In this document: positions 52,243-62,554 of the stretch, piece after piece
Layout: every line of letters begins with the position of its first letter
How positions within the stretch are numbered: position 1 is the first letter of the stretch
Assembly (NCBI GenBank): GCA_016197205.1
Contig: JACPWG010000049.1
Location: 44,332-108,331 of the forward strand
Source of the DNA: Planctomycetota bacterium
Lineage (GTDB): Bacteria; Planctomycetota; MHYJ01; WSZJ01; JACPWG01
DNA: 64,000 nt
Reading direction: 5' to 3'
The notes under the pieces: model-generated
What the model was told of the DNA's origin: nothing
Databases searched by the model: none
What the model saw: only the letters and a program-made list of their open reading frames with translations
Translations under genes and position numbers: made by a program

Positions 52243-54575
52243 GCGCCGCGCGCGAACCCTACGTCGGCCGCCGCGTGAAGCGCACCGAAGACCCGCGCCT
52301 CATCCGCGGCCTCGCCCACTACGTGGACGATCTCCGCTTCGCCGACCTCCTCCACGTGTCGATCGTGCGCTCCATGTACGCGCACGCGCGCATCGTCTCC
52401 CTCGACCTCGCCGCCGCGCGCTCGGCGGCCGGCGTCGTGGACGTGGTCACGGTCGAGGACCTGGACCGCGCGCGGATCGGCGACGTCCCCTGCGCCGCCT
52501 CCATGGCGGGCATGAAGACCCCTGCTCATCGACCCCTCGCCCGCGGCAAGGTCCGCTTCGTCGGCGAGCCCGTGGCCGCCATCGTCGCGACGTCCGCCTA
52601 CGCTGCGCGCGACGCGGTCGACCTCGTCTCCTTCGAGTTCGACCCGCTCGATGCCGCCGTCGATCTCGAAAAGGCCCTGGCGCCCGGTTCGCCCCTCGTC
52701 CACGAGGAGCTGGGCACCAACAAGGCCTTCGAATGGTCGGTCGCGAGCGGGGACCTCGACGCCGTCTTCAAGTCCGCCGCGAAGGTCCTCACGCAGCGCA
52801 TCGTTCACCAGCGACTCATCCCCTGCCCCATGGAGCCGCGCGGCTGCGTGGCGCAGTACTTGCCCGGCGAACGCCAGCTCACGCTTTGGACCTCGACCCA
52901 GATTCCCCACCTCGTGCGGACCGCGCTCGCGGCCGTCCTCGGCCTCGCCGAGAACCGCGTGCGCGTCGTCGCGCCCGAGGTCGGCGGCGGCTTCGGCGCG
53001 AAATTGAACTTCTACGCGGAGGAGATTCTCCTCTCCGTCCTCGCGATGCGCCTCGGGCCGCGTCCCGTCAAGTGGATCGCGACCCGGCGCGAGGACTTCG
53101 CCGCCACCATCCACGGCCGCGGCCAGCTCGGCATGATCGAAGGCGCCGCGGACGCCGAGGGCCGGCTCCTCGGCATCCGCTACCGGTCGATCCAGGATCT
53201 CGGCGCCTATCCGCAGCTCCTTGCACCCGCCATTCCCACCCTCACCGGCCTCATGCTCCCCGGCTGCTACAAGGTCGGCGCGATGCGCATGGACCTCACC
53301 GGCGTCTACACGAACAAGATGTCCACCGACGCCTACCGCGGCGCGGGCCGGCCCGAGGCGACCTACCAGATCGAGCGTCTCATCGATCTCGTCGCCGACG
53401 AGCTGAAGCTGGACCCCGTCGAGGTGCGGCGCCGGAACTTCCCGGCCGCGTCCGAGTTCCCGTTCAAGACCGCGTCGGGGCTCACGTACGACTCCGGTGA
53501 TTACCGTAGGGCCATGGACAAGGCCCTCGCGCTGGCAGGCTATGAAAAACTGCGCGCGGAACAGCAGTCGGCGCGCCTGGAGGGGCGACTCCTCGGCGTC
53601 GGCGTCTCGAGCTATGTCGAGATCTGCGCGCTGGGCCCGTCCGCGGCTCTCGCGGCGGGCGGTTGGGAAAGCGCCACGGTCCGGATCGAGCCGTCGGGAA
53701 AGGTCACGGTCCTTACCGGCGCCTCGCCGCATGGCCAGGGGCAAGAGACGAGCTTCGCGCAGCTCGCCGCGGATTTCCTCGGGACCGACCTCGACGACGT
53801 CATCGTGAAGCACGGGGACACGGCGGAGGTCCAATACGGGATCGGGACGTTCGGGAGCCGCGCGACCGCCGTCGGCGGGACCGCGCTCTGGCACGCGTTG
53901 GGACGCGTGGTCGAGAAGGCGAAGCGCCTCGCCGCCCACCTGCTGGGCGCGGCGAGCGCCGAGGCCGTCGGCTTCGAGGGCGGTGTCTTCGTGGCGAACG
54001 GCAAGACCCTCACGCTGGCCGAGCTCGCCACCGCGGCGCATCATGCGAAGTCCCTCCCCGAAGGCTTCGAACCCGGGCTGCAGGCGACGTACGCCTTCGA
54101 GCCCAAGAATTTCACGTTCCCCTTCGGCACGCACGTCTGCGTCGTCGAGGTCGACCGGAACACCGGGGACGTGCGGATCGTGCGGTACGTCGCGGTGGAC
54201 GACTGCGGGCGGGTGCTGAATCCCCTGCTCGTGGACGGGCAGGTGCACGGCGGCATCGTGCAGGCGCTCGGGCAGGCGCTCTTCGAAGAGGCGGTGTACG
54301 ACGAGGGGGGGCAGCTCGTCACCGGGACGTTCATGGACTACGCGCTGCCGCGTGCGCACGACTGCCCGCGCTTCGAGACGGACAGGACGGAGACGCCGAC
54401 CGACGTGAATCCGCTGGGCGTGAAAGGCGTGGGGGAGGCGGGGACCATCGGCGCGACGCCGGCGATCGTGAACGCGGTCGTGGACGCGCTCGAACCCTTC
54501 GGCGTGCGGCACGTGGACATGCCGCTTCGGCCCGAGAAAATCTGGCGGCTCATCCAGGCGGGAGGCAAGGCATGA
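52239..54575 (+). CDS. coxL: Molybdenum hydroxylase large subunit, CoxL form II
   Basis: A 778-residue product. The start reads YVGRRVKRTEDPRLIRGLAH. Cofactor-binding segments follow: PEVGGGFGAKLNFYAEE and then STDAYRGAGRPEATYQIERL. AYRGAGR (residues 365-371) is the form II signature; true form I CO dehydrogenases have AYRCSFR. HGQGQETSFAQLAADFLG and the final GVKGVGEAGTIGATPAIVNA complete the family pattern. It binds Mo-molybdopterin-cytosine-dinucleotide and oxidises a small substrate with water. For form II the substrate is uncertain, so CO oxidation should not be assumed. It overlaps coxS and coxM by four bases each. Confidence 0.92.
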   Translation: MSAAREPYVGRRVKRTEDPRLIRGLAHYVDDLRFADLLHVSIVRSMYAHARIVSLDLAAARSAAGVVDVVTVEDLDRARIGDVPCAASMAGMKTPAHRPLARGKVRFVGEPVAAIVATSAYAARDAVDLVSFEFDPLDAAVDLEKALAPGSPLVHEELGTNKAFEWSVASGDLDAVFKSAAKVLTQRIVHQRLIPCPMEPRGCVAQYLPGERQLTLWTSTQIPHLVRTALAAVLGLAENRVRVVAPEVGGGFGAKLNFYAEEILLSVLAMRLGPRPVKWIATRREDFAATIHGRGQLGMIEGAADAEGRLLGIRYRSIQDLGAYPQLLAPAIPTLTGLMLPGCYKVGAMRMDLTGVYTNKMSTDAYRGAGRPEATYQIERLIDLVADELKLDPVEVRRRNFPAASEFPFKTASGLTYDSGDYRRAMDKALALAGYEKLRAEQQSARLEGRLLGVGVSSYVEICALGPSAALAAGGWESATVRIEPSGKVTVLTGASPHGQGQETSFAQLAADFLGTDLDDVIVKHGDTAEVQYGIGTFGSRATAVGGTALWHALGRVVEKAKRLAAHLLGAASAEAVGFEGGVFVANGKTLTLAELATAAHHAKSLPEGFEPGLQATYAFEPKNFTFPFGTHVCVVEVDRNTGDVRIVRYVAVDDCGRVLNPLLVDGQVHGGIVQALGQALFEEAVYDEGGQLVTGTFMDYALPRAHDCPRFETDRTETPTDVNPLGVKGVGEAGTIGATPAIVNAVVDALEPFGVRHVDMPLRPEKIWRLIQAGGKA

Positions 54576-55444
54576 TCCCGGCGCCATTCGATTACGCAGC
54601 CCCTCGGACGATCGACCAGGCGCTGGCCGCGCTCGCGGAGGGGGGGGAAGGGACGAAGCCGCTCGCCGGCGGCCAGAGCCTGATCCCGGTGCTCAAGCTG
54701 CGGCTGGGGTCGGCGGAGAGGCTGCTGGACCTGGGACGAATCCCCGAGTTGCGCGCGATCCGCGCGGACGGCGATCCGCTCGTTTTCGGCGCGGCGGCGA
54801 CGCACGCGGCGATCGAGGACTCGGCCGCGGTGCGGGCGGCGTGCCCGCTCTTCTCGGAGGTCGCGGGCCGGATCGGCGACCGGCAGATCCGGAACCGCGG
54901 GACGCTGGGCGGTTCGCTCGCGCACGCGGACCCGGCCGCGGACTGGCCGGCGGCCGTGCTGGCGCTGGAGGCGGTCCTGGTGGCGCGGGGGCCGGGGAAG
55001 GTCGCGCGTTCGATCGCGGCGCGCGAGTTTTTCCGTGGCCTGATGTCCACGGCGCTCGCGCCCGGCGAACTGCTCGTGGAGGTGCGTGTGCGGCGCCCCG
55101 GCGCGGGTGGGACCGCCTATCAGAAAGTGCGGCAGAGCGCGTCGGGCTTCGCGATCGCCGGCGTGGCGGTCGTGCTGGAGTACGGCGCGGACCGGGTTTG
55201 CAAGCGGGCGGGCGTGGGCGTGACGGGCGTCGCCGACCGGCCGTACGCGGCGCTCGCGGTCGAGAAGGCCTTGACCGGGCGGCGGCTGGACGAGGCGACG
55301 CTGGCGGCCGCGGCGGCGCTGGTCGTGGAGGGCGTGAAGGACCCGCTCTCGGACCTGCACGCGAGCGGCGAGTACCGCCTGCACCTTGCGCGCGTACACG
55401 GCGAGCGTGCGCTGCGCCGGGCGGCGGGACTGGCGCCGGCCTAG
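54572..55444 (+). CDS. coxM: Molybdenum hydroxylase FAD subunit
   Basis: A 290-residue product. FAD-binding motifs are AGGQSLIPVLKLRLG (about residues 32-46) and IRNRGTLGGSLAHADPAAD (about 106-124), as in CoxM and the FAD subunit of xanthine dehydrogenases. The C-terminal CO_deh_flav_C domain reads YQKVRQSASGFAIAGVAVVL. It passes electrons from the [2Fe-2S] subunit to an acceptor such as a quinone. The order S-L-M differs from the classic M-S-L of carboxydotrophs, which agrees with the form II assignment. Confidence 0.92.
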   Translation: MIPAPFDYAAPRTIDQALAALAEGGEGTKPLAGGQSLIPVLKLRLGSAERLLDLGRIPELRAIRADGDPLVFGAAATHAAIEDSAAVRAACPLFSEVAGRIGDRQIRNRGTLGGSLAHADPAADWPAAVLALEAVLVARGPGKVARSIAAREFFRGLMSTALAPGELLVEVRVRRPGAGGTAYQKVRQSASGFAIAGVAVVLEYGADRVCKRAGVGVTGVADRPYAALAVEKALTGRRLDEATLAAAAALVVEGVKDPLSDLHASGEYRLHLARVHGERALRRAAGLAPA

Positions 55445-55549
55445 GCTGGAACGACGGCAGTCCTAGGGTCGGAGGAACTGCGAACCGAAGCAGCACTGCC
55501 CGAGCGCGGGGAGGGGCGAACTTCTCAGAGTTCTCCTCCGCCGGCCACG

Positions 55550-55583
55550 AGCCCTTGTGGTGCAGGGCTTCCGCCCTGCACCG
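55550..55583. repeat. Hairpin repeat
   Basis: GGTGCAGGGC (55559-55568) and GCCCTGCACC (55573-55582) form a perfect 10-bp stem with a TTCC loop, preceded by GCCCTTGTGG. A weaker relative with the same lead lies at 2529-2562. There is no T-run, so it is not a classic terminator. The rest of the coxM-coxG gap (55445-55730) shows no gene. Confidence 0.65.
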
Positions 55584-55730
55584 ACGGGACCACCCGGGTG
55601 GAAATCACCGAGCCCATGGGGTGCGGGCACACCGTCACGGCATTTTTACCCGGCGCGGTTTCGTGGGGGCCCGGCGCGGCCGGGCCCGCGACCCCGGCGC
55701 AGGCTTCCTCGAGTTCCCGGACCCCGACGC

Positions 55731-56330
55731 ATGAAAATCGACGGCGAGTATCTGATGCCGGGTTCGCGGGCTAGGGTATTCGCCCTACTCGTCGACCCCG
55801 CGGTCCTCCAGCGTTGCGTGCCGGGCTGCAAGCGGCTCGAGCGCGAGGCCGACCATCGCTACGTCGCGACGCTCGAAGTCGGCATCGGCTCCGTGAAGGG
55901 GCTTTTCGAGGGCAGCGTCGAATTGGCGGAGCAGGTGCCGCCCGAGCGACTCGTCATGCTCGTCGAGGGGAAGGGGAAACCGGGCTTCGCCAAGGGGAAG
56001 GGGAGCGTTCGTCTCGAGGCCCTCCCGGACGACGCCGGCGGCGCGCCCTTGACCCGCGTCGTCTACGAGGGGGAGGTCCAGGTCGGCGGCACGATCGCGA
56101 GCGTCGGCCAGCGGATGATCCAGGGGGCGTCGAAGGTCATGGCCGGGCAGTTCTTCGCCTCGCTCGAGGCCGAGGCGAAGGTCGCCGCCGAGGCCGCCGC
56201 CCGCGCCGCCGCGAGCGCGGCGAACCCCGAGGCCCCGCCGCTCCCGCCGCCGCTTCCGCCGAAGCACGGGCCGGTCCGCGCGTTCGGGCGGTGGCTCTGG
56301 TCACTCCTCCGGGGACTCTTCCGACGCTGA
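55731..56330 (+). CDS. coxG: CoxG-like SRPBCC protein
   Basis: A 199-residue product from ATG 55731. The CoxG pattern is KIDGEYLMPGSRARVFALLV, LQRCVPGCKRLEREADHRYV, VGIGSVKGLFEGSVELAEQV and VGGTIASVGQRMIQGASKVM. The last 50 residues are an Ala-rich helix, a Pro stretch and a hydrophobic basic end (FGRWLWSLLRGLFRR) that could attach to the membrane. CoxG recruits CO dehydrogenase to the membrane and binds quinone in mycobacteria. It lies 286 bp after coxM in the same direction, so it belongs to the set though it may have its own promoter. Confidence 0.85.
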   Translation: MKIDGEYLMPGSRARVFALLVDPAVLQRCVPGCKRLEREADHRYVATLEVGIGSVKGLFEGSVELAEQVPPERLVMLVEGKGKPGFAKGKGSVRLEALPDDAGGAPLTRVVYEGEVQVGGTIASVGQRMIQGASKVMAGQFFASLEAEAKVAAEAAARAAASAANPEAPPLPPPLPPKHGPVRAFGRWLWSLLRGLFRR

Positions 56331-56389
56331 GCCGCGGTCGGCGCCCTCCGCCCTCCCCCGGCCCTCTCGCGCCTCGTGGGGGCAGGCTT

Positions 56390-56575
56390 CATTTCCGAGT
56401 CGCGGATCGCCGTCGGCCGCCGATCGTAGGGGCGCCCCTTGTGAGCGCCCGCGATCAGCCGCAAGCGGTTGGTGTGTGTGGTGTCGCCAAGAAGGCGGGC
56501 ACAAGGCCCGCCCATACGCCCAAACGTTGATCCGTGTCACCGTCACGCCACTCGAACTGAACCATGCCTTCGCGG
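56390..56575. repeat. R5 palindromic element, second copy
   Basis: Bases 56427-56522 repeat 51318-51413: GTAGGGGCGCCCCTTGTGAG, GCCGCAAGCGGTT, GGTGTCGCCAA and GGGCACAAGGCCCGCCC are shared. The right end has GAACTGAACCATGCC, comparable with the inverted end of the first copy. It fills most of the coxG-DUF58 gap. Confidence 0.65.
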
Positions 56576-56602
56576 GCGGGGGGGACGGCCCGGTGGATTT
56601 GC

Positions 56603-56631
56603 TTGCCGGTCCACGCCGCCGCGGATAGACT
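56603..56631 (+). promoter_or_regulatory. Promoter of the DUF58 operon, probably leaderless
   Basis: TTGCCG (56603-56608) and TAGACT (56626-56631) are 17 bp apart. The ATG at 56640 follows eight bases after the -10 box and has no Shine-Dalgarno sequence, so the message probably starts at or next to the start codon. Confidence 0.5.
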
Positions 56632-56639
56632 TCGCCCGC

Positions 56640-57893
56640 ATGAAGGGCAAGATCGCATACGAGAGCTACGTCCTCCGCTGGGGCCGCCGCTTCTATTTCG
56701 AGAAGCTGACGCGGGCCGGGCGCGCGTTTTTCTGGGCCTGCGCGGGCTTCTTCGCGTACGCCGTGATCTCGATCAAGGGCCTGGTCTACGTGCCCCTTGC
56801 GTACGTGACCAGCCTCTGGGTCGTGGCCTGGACGGCCTCCCTCCTCTGGCGGCCGCGGGTGCGGATCGCCGTGCGGGGCGCGGACCGGATCTGCGCCGGG
56901 GAGGTCCTGCCGCTCGACGTCGAAGTCGAGCAGCTCGGCCGGCTCCCGGGGCGCGACCTCTGGGTCCGCACGCTCGGCTTGCCGCGCGGCATGCGCTGCG
57001 ACCCGGAGGAGGGGGCCCCGCTCCGCGACCTCGAGCGCGGCGCGCGCATGACCGCCCGCCTCCATCTCGCCTGCGAAAAGCGAGGGGCCTATCGGCTGAG
57101 CGGCCTGCGCGTCGAGAGCGATTTTCCGTTCGGGATCGTGCGGGCGCACCGGTCCTTCCCTGCCGAGCGCTCCCTCCTCGTCTACCCGCGCTTCGTGCCG
57201 ATCGCGCGGCTCGCGATCCCGACCGGCCGCAGATACCAGCCCGGCGGCGTGGCCCTGGCCTCGGTGGTCGGGGACTCCGCGGACTACATCGGCAACCGGG
57301 AGTATCGCGACGGGGACAACATCCGCGACATCGACTGGCGCGCGACCGCGCGTCTGCAGAAACCGATCGTCCGCGAGTACCGGGAGGAGTACTTCCTCCG
57401 CGTCGCCGTGGTCCTGGATACGCACCTCCCGAAAAAGGCCCCGACCGCGCGGCACGCGGACTTCGAACGCGCGGTCTCCCTCTGCGCCTCCGTCGGGGAC
57501 TTCCTCGCACGCCAGGAGTACATCGTCGACATCTTCGCCGCCGGTCCGAATCTCTACCACTTGATGGCGGGCCGGAGCCTCGGCTACCTCGATCAGATCC
57601 TCGACATCCTGGCCTGCGTCGAAGAGAATCCGGAGGAGCCGTTCGACGCCGTGGAGCCGGAGTTGATGGAGAACCTCTCCCGGATCAGCGCCGTCGTCTG
57701 CGTCTTCCTGGATTGGAACGAGTCGCGCCGGGCGTTCGTGGACCGCCTGAAGCGCCACGGAGTCGGGCTGAAGGTCGTCGTGGCGAACTCGACGCGTTGC
57801 ACGCTCGACCCCGCGACCGACGCGAGCTGGTTGGGCCACGTGCCGGTCGTCGGCGCCGCCGAAGCCGGTGCGGGCGCCATCGAGGACTTGTAG
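56640..57893 (+). CDS. DUF58 protein
   Basis: A 417-residue product. Two hydrophobic spans (about residues 28-48 and 52-72) are followed by a beta domain and the DUF58 signature REYRDGDNIRDIDWRATARL (about residues 220-239) plus the following VREYREEYFLRVAVVLDT, which leads into a von Willebrand A-like fold. DUF58 proteins regularly occur with MoxR ATPases and transglutaminase-like membrane proteins, as here, and are thought to act in protein maturation at the membrane. A probable leaderless promoter precedes it. Confidence 0.88.
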   Translation: MKGKIAYESYVLRWGRRFYFEKLTRAGRAFFWACAGFFAYAVISIKGLVYVPLAYVTSLWVVAWTASLLWRPRVRIAVRGADRICAGEVLPLDVEVEQLGRLPGRDLWVRTLGLPRGMRCDPEEGAPLRDLERGARMTARLHLACEKRGAYRLSGLRVESDFPFGIVRAHRSFPAERSLLVYPRFVPIARLAIPTGRRYQPGGVALASVVGDSADYIGNREYRDGDNIRDIDWRATARLQKPIVREYREEYFLRVAVVLDTHLPKKAPTARHADFERAVSLCASVGDFLARQEYIVDIFAAGPNLYHLMAGRSLGYLDQILDILACVEENPEEPFDAVEPELMENLSRISAVVCVFLDWNESRRAFVDRLKRHGVGLKVVVANSTRCTLDPATDASWLGHVPVVGAAEAGAGAIEDL

Positions 57894-57957
57894 GGCATAG
57901 GCGGATTGCCGGTGACTAAGCCCAAGGCCCAAGTCAGGCTCGCGCCCGAAACCGAAA

Positions 57958-58195
57958 GGGAACCACAGATTTCACAGATTAACGGCGATTTCACAGATTC
58001 GTAATCTGTGAAATCCCGAAAAATCTGTGACACAACCTCGCAAAAGCTTGGTTTTTTGGGCAACGAATTCTCGGTAGAAAATTCGCGAAATTGGCGAAAT
58101 TCGCGGTTCGTCTTTCGGTGTTTTCGGCGTCTTCGGTGGCTCGTCCCTTTGGTTGCGGCCATCGGCTGCGCTGGGAAAGCTGTGGTTTCGAAAAT
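57958..58195. repeat. Repeat cluster: ACAGATTT array and R2 copy
   Basis: CACAGATTTCACAGATTAAC at about 57963 is inverted downstream as AATCTGTGAAATCCCG and AAAATCTGTG. A series of GCGAAATT units with an 8-9 bp period follows (58080-58110). Then 58108-58195 repeats R2 of 35083-35163. The 338-bp gap before the transglutaminase gene has no other content I can name. Confidence 0.7.
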
Positions 58196-58231
58196 CCGGC
58201 CTCGCGAATATCTCGAGGAGACTTCCAGAAG

Positions 58232-60273
58232 TTGCGCGGTAGGGATCCAAAACCCAAAACGCACGACGAGGCGCGGAGCCACAAGCCGGGAGATTCTCCG
58301 CCCCGGCCTCCGCCGGCAGCGACGGCCGCGGCGCTGCTCTCCTTCGCAACGCTGTACCTGCTCGGGAACAGCCTCCTCCTCCTCTCCGTGCTGTCGGCCG
58401 CGCTCCTTTTGACGTATGTCCTCCCGTGGCGGATCGGAAAGCGCTGGCTGCTGCCCTGGTTCGCGCACGTGCCGCCCGTCGGCGGGATCGTCTATGTCAA
58501 CCTCGAGCAGACCCTCTGGACGAAACCCGCCCTGGTCGATTTCCGGATCGCGGAGCCGATTGGGCAGGTACTCGCCGCGACCCTCGTCGTCCAGGCATGG
58601 CTGCGCGAGCCCTGGGGCGGTCCCCGCGGCGCCTCCCTCGCCGTGCTGTCGAGCCTGGTGTTCCTCGTCGGCTCGACGACGACGCTGCATGGCGCGGTTT
58701 CGACCCTGGCCCCCGCCTACTTCCTTGCGCTCGTCCTCGTCCTGCGTGGGCTGCGCCCACGGGGGGGCGCCGGCAGACCGTGGAGGGAGGGCCTGCCCCG
58801 CAGCGTGGTCGCGTGGGGCGTGCTCACCGGGGCGCTCCTCGTAGGTGCGCTGGGGGGGGAGACGCTGTGGTCCTACCGGCGGCCGATCGGCTATTTCATC
58901 GCGAACCTCGACAAGAGGTACACGGGCTTCCGCCAGGTAAGCGGCTGGAGCGACGTCTGCCAGCTCGGCGCAACGAAGGGGATCCCGGAGTCCATGGAGC
59001 GGGTCCTTCGACTGGAGGGAAGTCTTCCGGAGGCGCACCTGCGCGGGATGGCTTTCGACACCTATGCGGCGGGCGGCTGGGGCCCCAACCTCTCGGCGCG
59101 GGCGCTCGAGGCCGTCGATTTGTCCACGCTGCACGCGAACGCGGAGGGACCGCGCTGCCGGATGACCCGTCTCCTGGAAGGCCTTCCGGTCCTCTTCGCG
59201 CCGCTCGGCTGCGTCGGACTGGATCCGGCACCGGAGGGGGAGCCGCACGTGAGCTGGGACGGCGCGTTCGGGGCCACGCTGCACGCCCCCGACCTGCCCC
59301 CCTATCGCTACGACGTCGTGCTCGGCTCGAGCGTGGATGCGCAAGGGCCGCTTTGCGTCCCGCCGGACGAAGCGGGCCGGGCGCGTTGGCTGGCGTTGCC
59401 GCCCGACCTCGACCCACGGGTCCGCGAGCTGGCCCGGCGCGTCCTCGGGGAGGCGCCTGACCCCCGAAAAAAAGTGGAGGCCGTGCTCCGCCACCTGTTC
59501 GCGACGCACGCGTACAGCCTCACGACCGACCCGGGCGACGGGGACCCGGTGACGAACTTCCTCCTGGGAACGCAGGCCGCGCACTGCGAGTACTTCGCCT
59601 CGGCGGCGGTGATCCTCCTCCGCTGCGGCGGCGTGCCCACGCGCTACGTCACGGGGTACTACGGGCACGAGGCGGCGGGCGAAGGGGCCTGGGTGATCCG
59701 ACAACAGGACGCGCACGCCTGGGCCGAGGCCTGGATCGACGGCACGGGCTGGCTTACGGTCGAGGCGACGCCCGGGAGCGGCCGGCCGGCCGCCACCGCC
59801 GGAAAACCGCCGCTCCTTGACCGGCTGGAGGAGTGGATGAAGGACAAGGCGGCCGAGGCCCGCAAGTGGTTCGCCGGGCTCGCCTGGTACCAACTGCTGG
59901 CGGGCTTGGGCGCGGTCCTGCTCTTGCTGCTGGGTGCGGGCGCGATGTTTCTGCTGTTGCGGCGCGTGTCGTGGCGTGCCGCGAGCCGGCCGGCCTTCCA
60001 GTACGCCTCCGCCGGTGAGACGCTCGCGGCCCTCGCGCCGCGCTTCGAACGACACTTGCGGCGGACGGGGCTCCCGTGCCCGGCGGAGCTGACCTGGGGC
60101 GAGCACCTGAGCGGATACGCGTCCGGCCCTTCGGGGGCCGGGGCGGGCGTCGGGCTTCAGGCGGCGCTCGCGTTCGCACGCGCCTACAGCGCGGTGCGCT
60201 TCGGCCGTCCCGAGGACCCGGAGGCCGCCCTGCGCCTCACGCGCATGCTCGACGAATTGGAGGGACGGAAGAC

Positions 60274-60277
<4 letters not shown>
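58232..60277 (+). CDS. Transglutaminase-like membrane protein
   Basis: A 681-residue product. I chose TTG 58232 because GAGGAG lies at 58215-58220 and the frame further upstream crosses repeat DNA. Five or six hydrophobic spans fill residues 35-225. An extracytoplasmic transglutaminase core follows, with the catalytic triad in QAAHCEYFASAAVILLRCGG (Cys), RQQDAHAWAEAWIDG (His) and WLTVEATPG (acid). One more span (about 555-575) and a C-terminal DUF4129-like helical part follow. It is the TgpA-like partner of MoxR and DUF58. Its stop overlaps the MoxR start (ATGA). Confidence 0.88.
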
Positions 60278-61212
<935 letters not shown>

Positions 61213-61233
61213 TGGCGGATGGCCCAACGGGGA

Positions 61234-61736
61234 CAATGACCAATGACCAATGACCAATGTCCAAGGACCAATCAATGCCCAAATGTCCAATGACGAGGGG
61301 CTTGCGCTCCCGCAGCGAAGAGGGGTGATGGCGCCGCAGCCCTGACGCCAGTCACATGTCCAGTTTGGGCCCCTACCGGTGAACTTCTTGAAAGCGTGTC
61401 CAGATTCGCAGGCGACGAAACCACAAAGACTCGAAGTCACGAAGACCACAAAGGCGCTTTTCGGCCGAGCCAAACTCGCCCCCCTCAGTGACGGTCCTTC
61501 GTGGTCTTGGTGCCTTGGTGGCTTGGTGGTTTCGTCGTCCGTTTGGGTTTCGGGCCTTCGCCCGAGTTGGACAACCCGTTCTGGGCATTCGGAATTCGTC
61601 ATTGATTGGTCATTGGAAATTGGGCCTTGGTCATTCGTCTGTTGCGCCCCTCGGATCGCGGGCAAGCTGAGGCTCGACCGGCTTGGGTTTCGGGCGCCAA
61701 CGCCGAGTTGGGATTTGGGATTTGGGATTTTCGCCT
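61234..61736. repeat. Large inverted composite repeat with the R7 core
   Basis: The left array 61234-61295 (CAATGAC units, 7-bp period) is inverted at about 61580-61645. Between them lies a 205-bp core (61366-61573) that recurs almost unchanged, inverted, at 63793-64000. The core is itself symmetrical: ACCACAAAGACTCGAAGTC on the left and CTTGGTGCCTTGGTGGCTTG on the right, with 8-9 bp periodicity. A third short array, GGGATTT units, is at 61710-61733. No gene is supported in the 536-bp gap. Confidence 0.8.
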
Positions 61737-61748
61737 CGGAGGACGCAC

Positions 61749-62525
61749 ATGTTGACGATCAGCCATGGTGACACGAAGGCCTCGATCGCCCCGGAGCGGG
61801 GCGCCCTGGTGGCGGGACTGACGGTGGCCGGACGCGAGGTGCTCTTCCTCGACCGGGCCTCTTTCGACGACCCGACGAAGAACGTCCGCGGCGGGATCCC
61901 GATCCTCTTCCCGTACGCCGGCAAACTCGAGAACGGGACGTTTCTCGCGGCGGGGACCAAGATGGGCCAGCACGGGTTCGGCAGGAACAAGCGCTGGACG
62001 CCGACCGAGCAGACCGCGGATGCACTCACCGTGCGGCTCACGCCGGACGACGAGACGCGCGCGGTCTATCCCTACGAGTTTGTGGCAGAGCAGACCGCCA
62101 CGGTCCTTCCCCGCGGCCTCCAGGTGGACCTGCTCGTGGGCAACCTCGGGACGAAGCCGATGCCCGTCTCGCCCGGCTGGCACCCGTACTACTGTGTGCC
62201 CGGGGCGCAAAAGGGCGCGGTGACCGGCGACGTCCCCGGGTTCACTCCGGACAAGATCGGGAACGACCGCGAGTTCGACTTCGGGCTGCCGGCCCCGGCG
62301 AACGGACGCGCGCGCTTCCAGGTCCCGGGGCTTGGCGCGCTCTGCATCCGGTTTTCGCCGGAGATGCGGCACATGCAGTTCTGGTCGCTGCCCGGGAAGG
62401 ACTTCATCTGCCTCGAGCCCTTCTTCGGTCCGAACAACACGGTGAACACCGACCGGCGCCTGGACCTCGCGCCCGGTGCGTACCGGAACTTCTCCATGCG
62501 AATCCAAATCGAGCCGGCCGGCTAG
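61749..62525 (+). CDS. Aldose 1-epimerase-like protein
   Basis: A 258-residue product from ATG 61749. Pattern: KASIAPERGALVAGLTVAGR, VRGGIPILFPYAGKLENG, MGQHGFGRNKRWTPTEQTAD with the catalytic-site His of HGFGR, PVSPGWHPYYCVP with the second His, and LPGKDFICLEPFFGPNN with the catalytic Glu. This is the galactose-mutarotase fold, closer to the hexose-6-phosphate mutarotase/YeaD side than to classic GalM. It interconverts the anomers of a sugar or sugar phosphate in the cytosol. It is flanked on both sides by repeat DNA and is convergent with the next gene. Confidence 0.82.
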   Translation: MLTISHGDTKASIAPERGALVAGLTVAGREVLFLDRASFDDPTKNVRGGIPILFPYAGKLENGTFLAAGTKMGQHGFGRNKRWTPTEQTADALTVRLTPDDETRAVYPYEFVAEQTATVLPRGLQVDLLVGNLGTKPMPVSPGWHPYYCVPGAQKGAVTGDVPGFTPDKIGNDREFDFGLPAPANGRARFQVPGLGALCIRFSPEMRHMQFWSLPGKDFICLEPFFGPNNTVNTDRRLDLAPGAYRNFSMRIQIEPAG

Positions 62526-62554
62526 GGCCGGCACGCAGCGGACGGGCCCGGGGC

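Noticed and set aside
55550..55583. Terminator after coxM
   Set aside because: A strong hairpin is present but there is no T-run, and a related hairpin lies at 2529-2562, so it is better read as a dispersed repeat.
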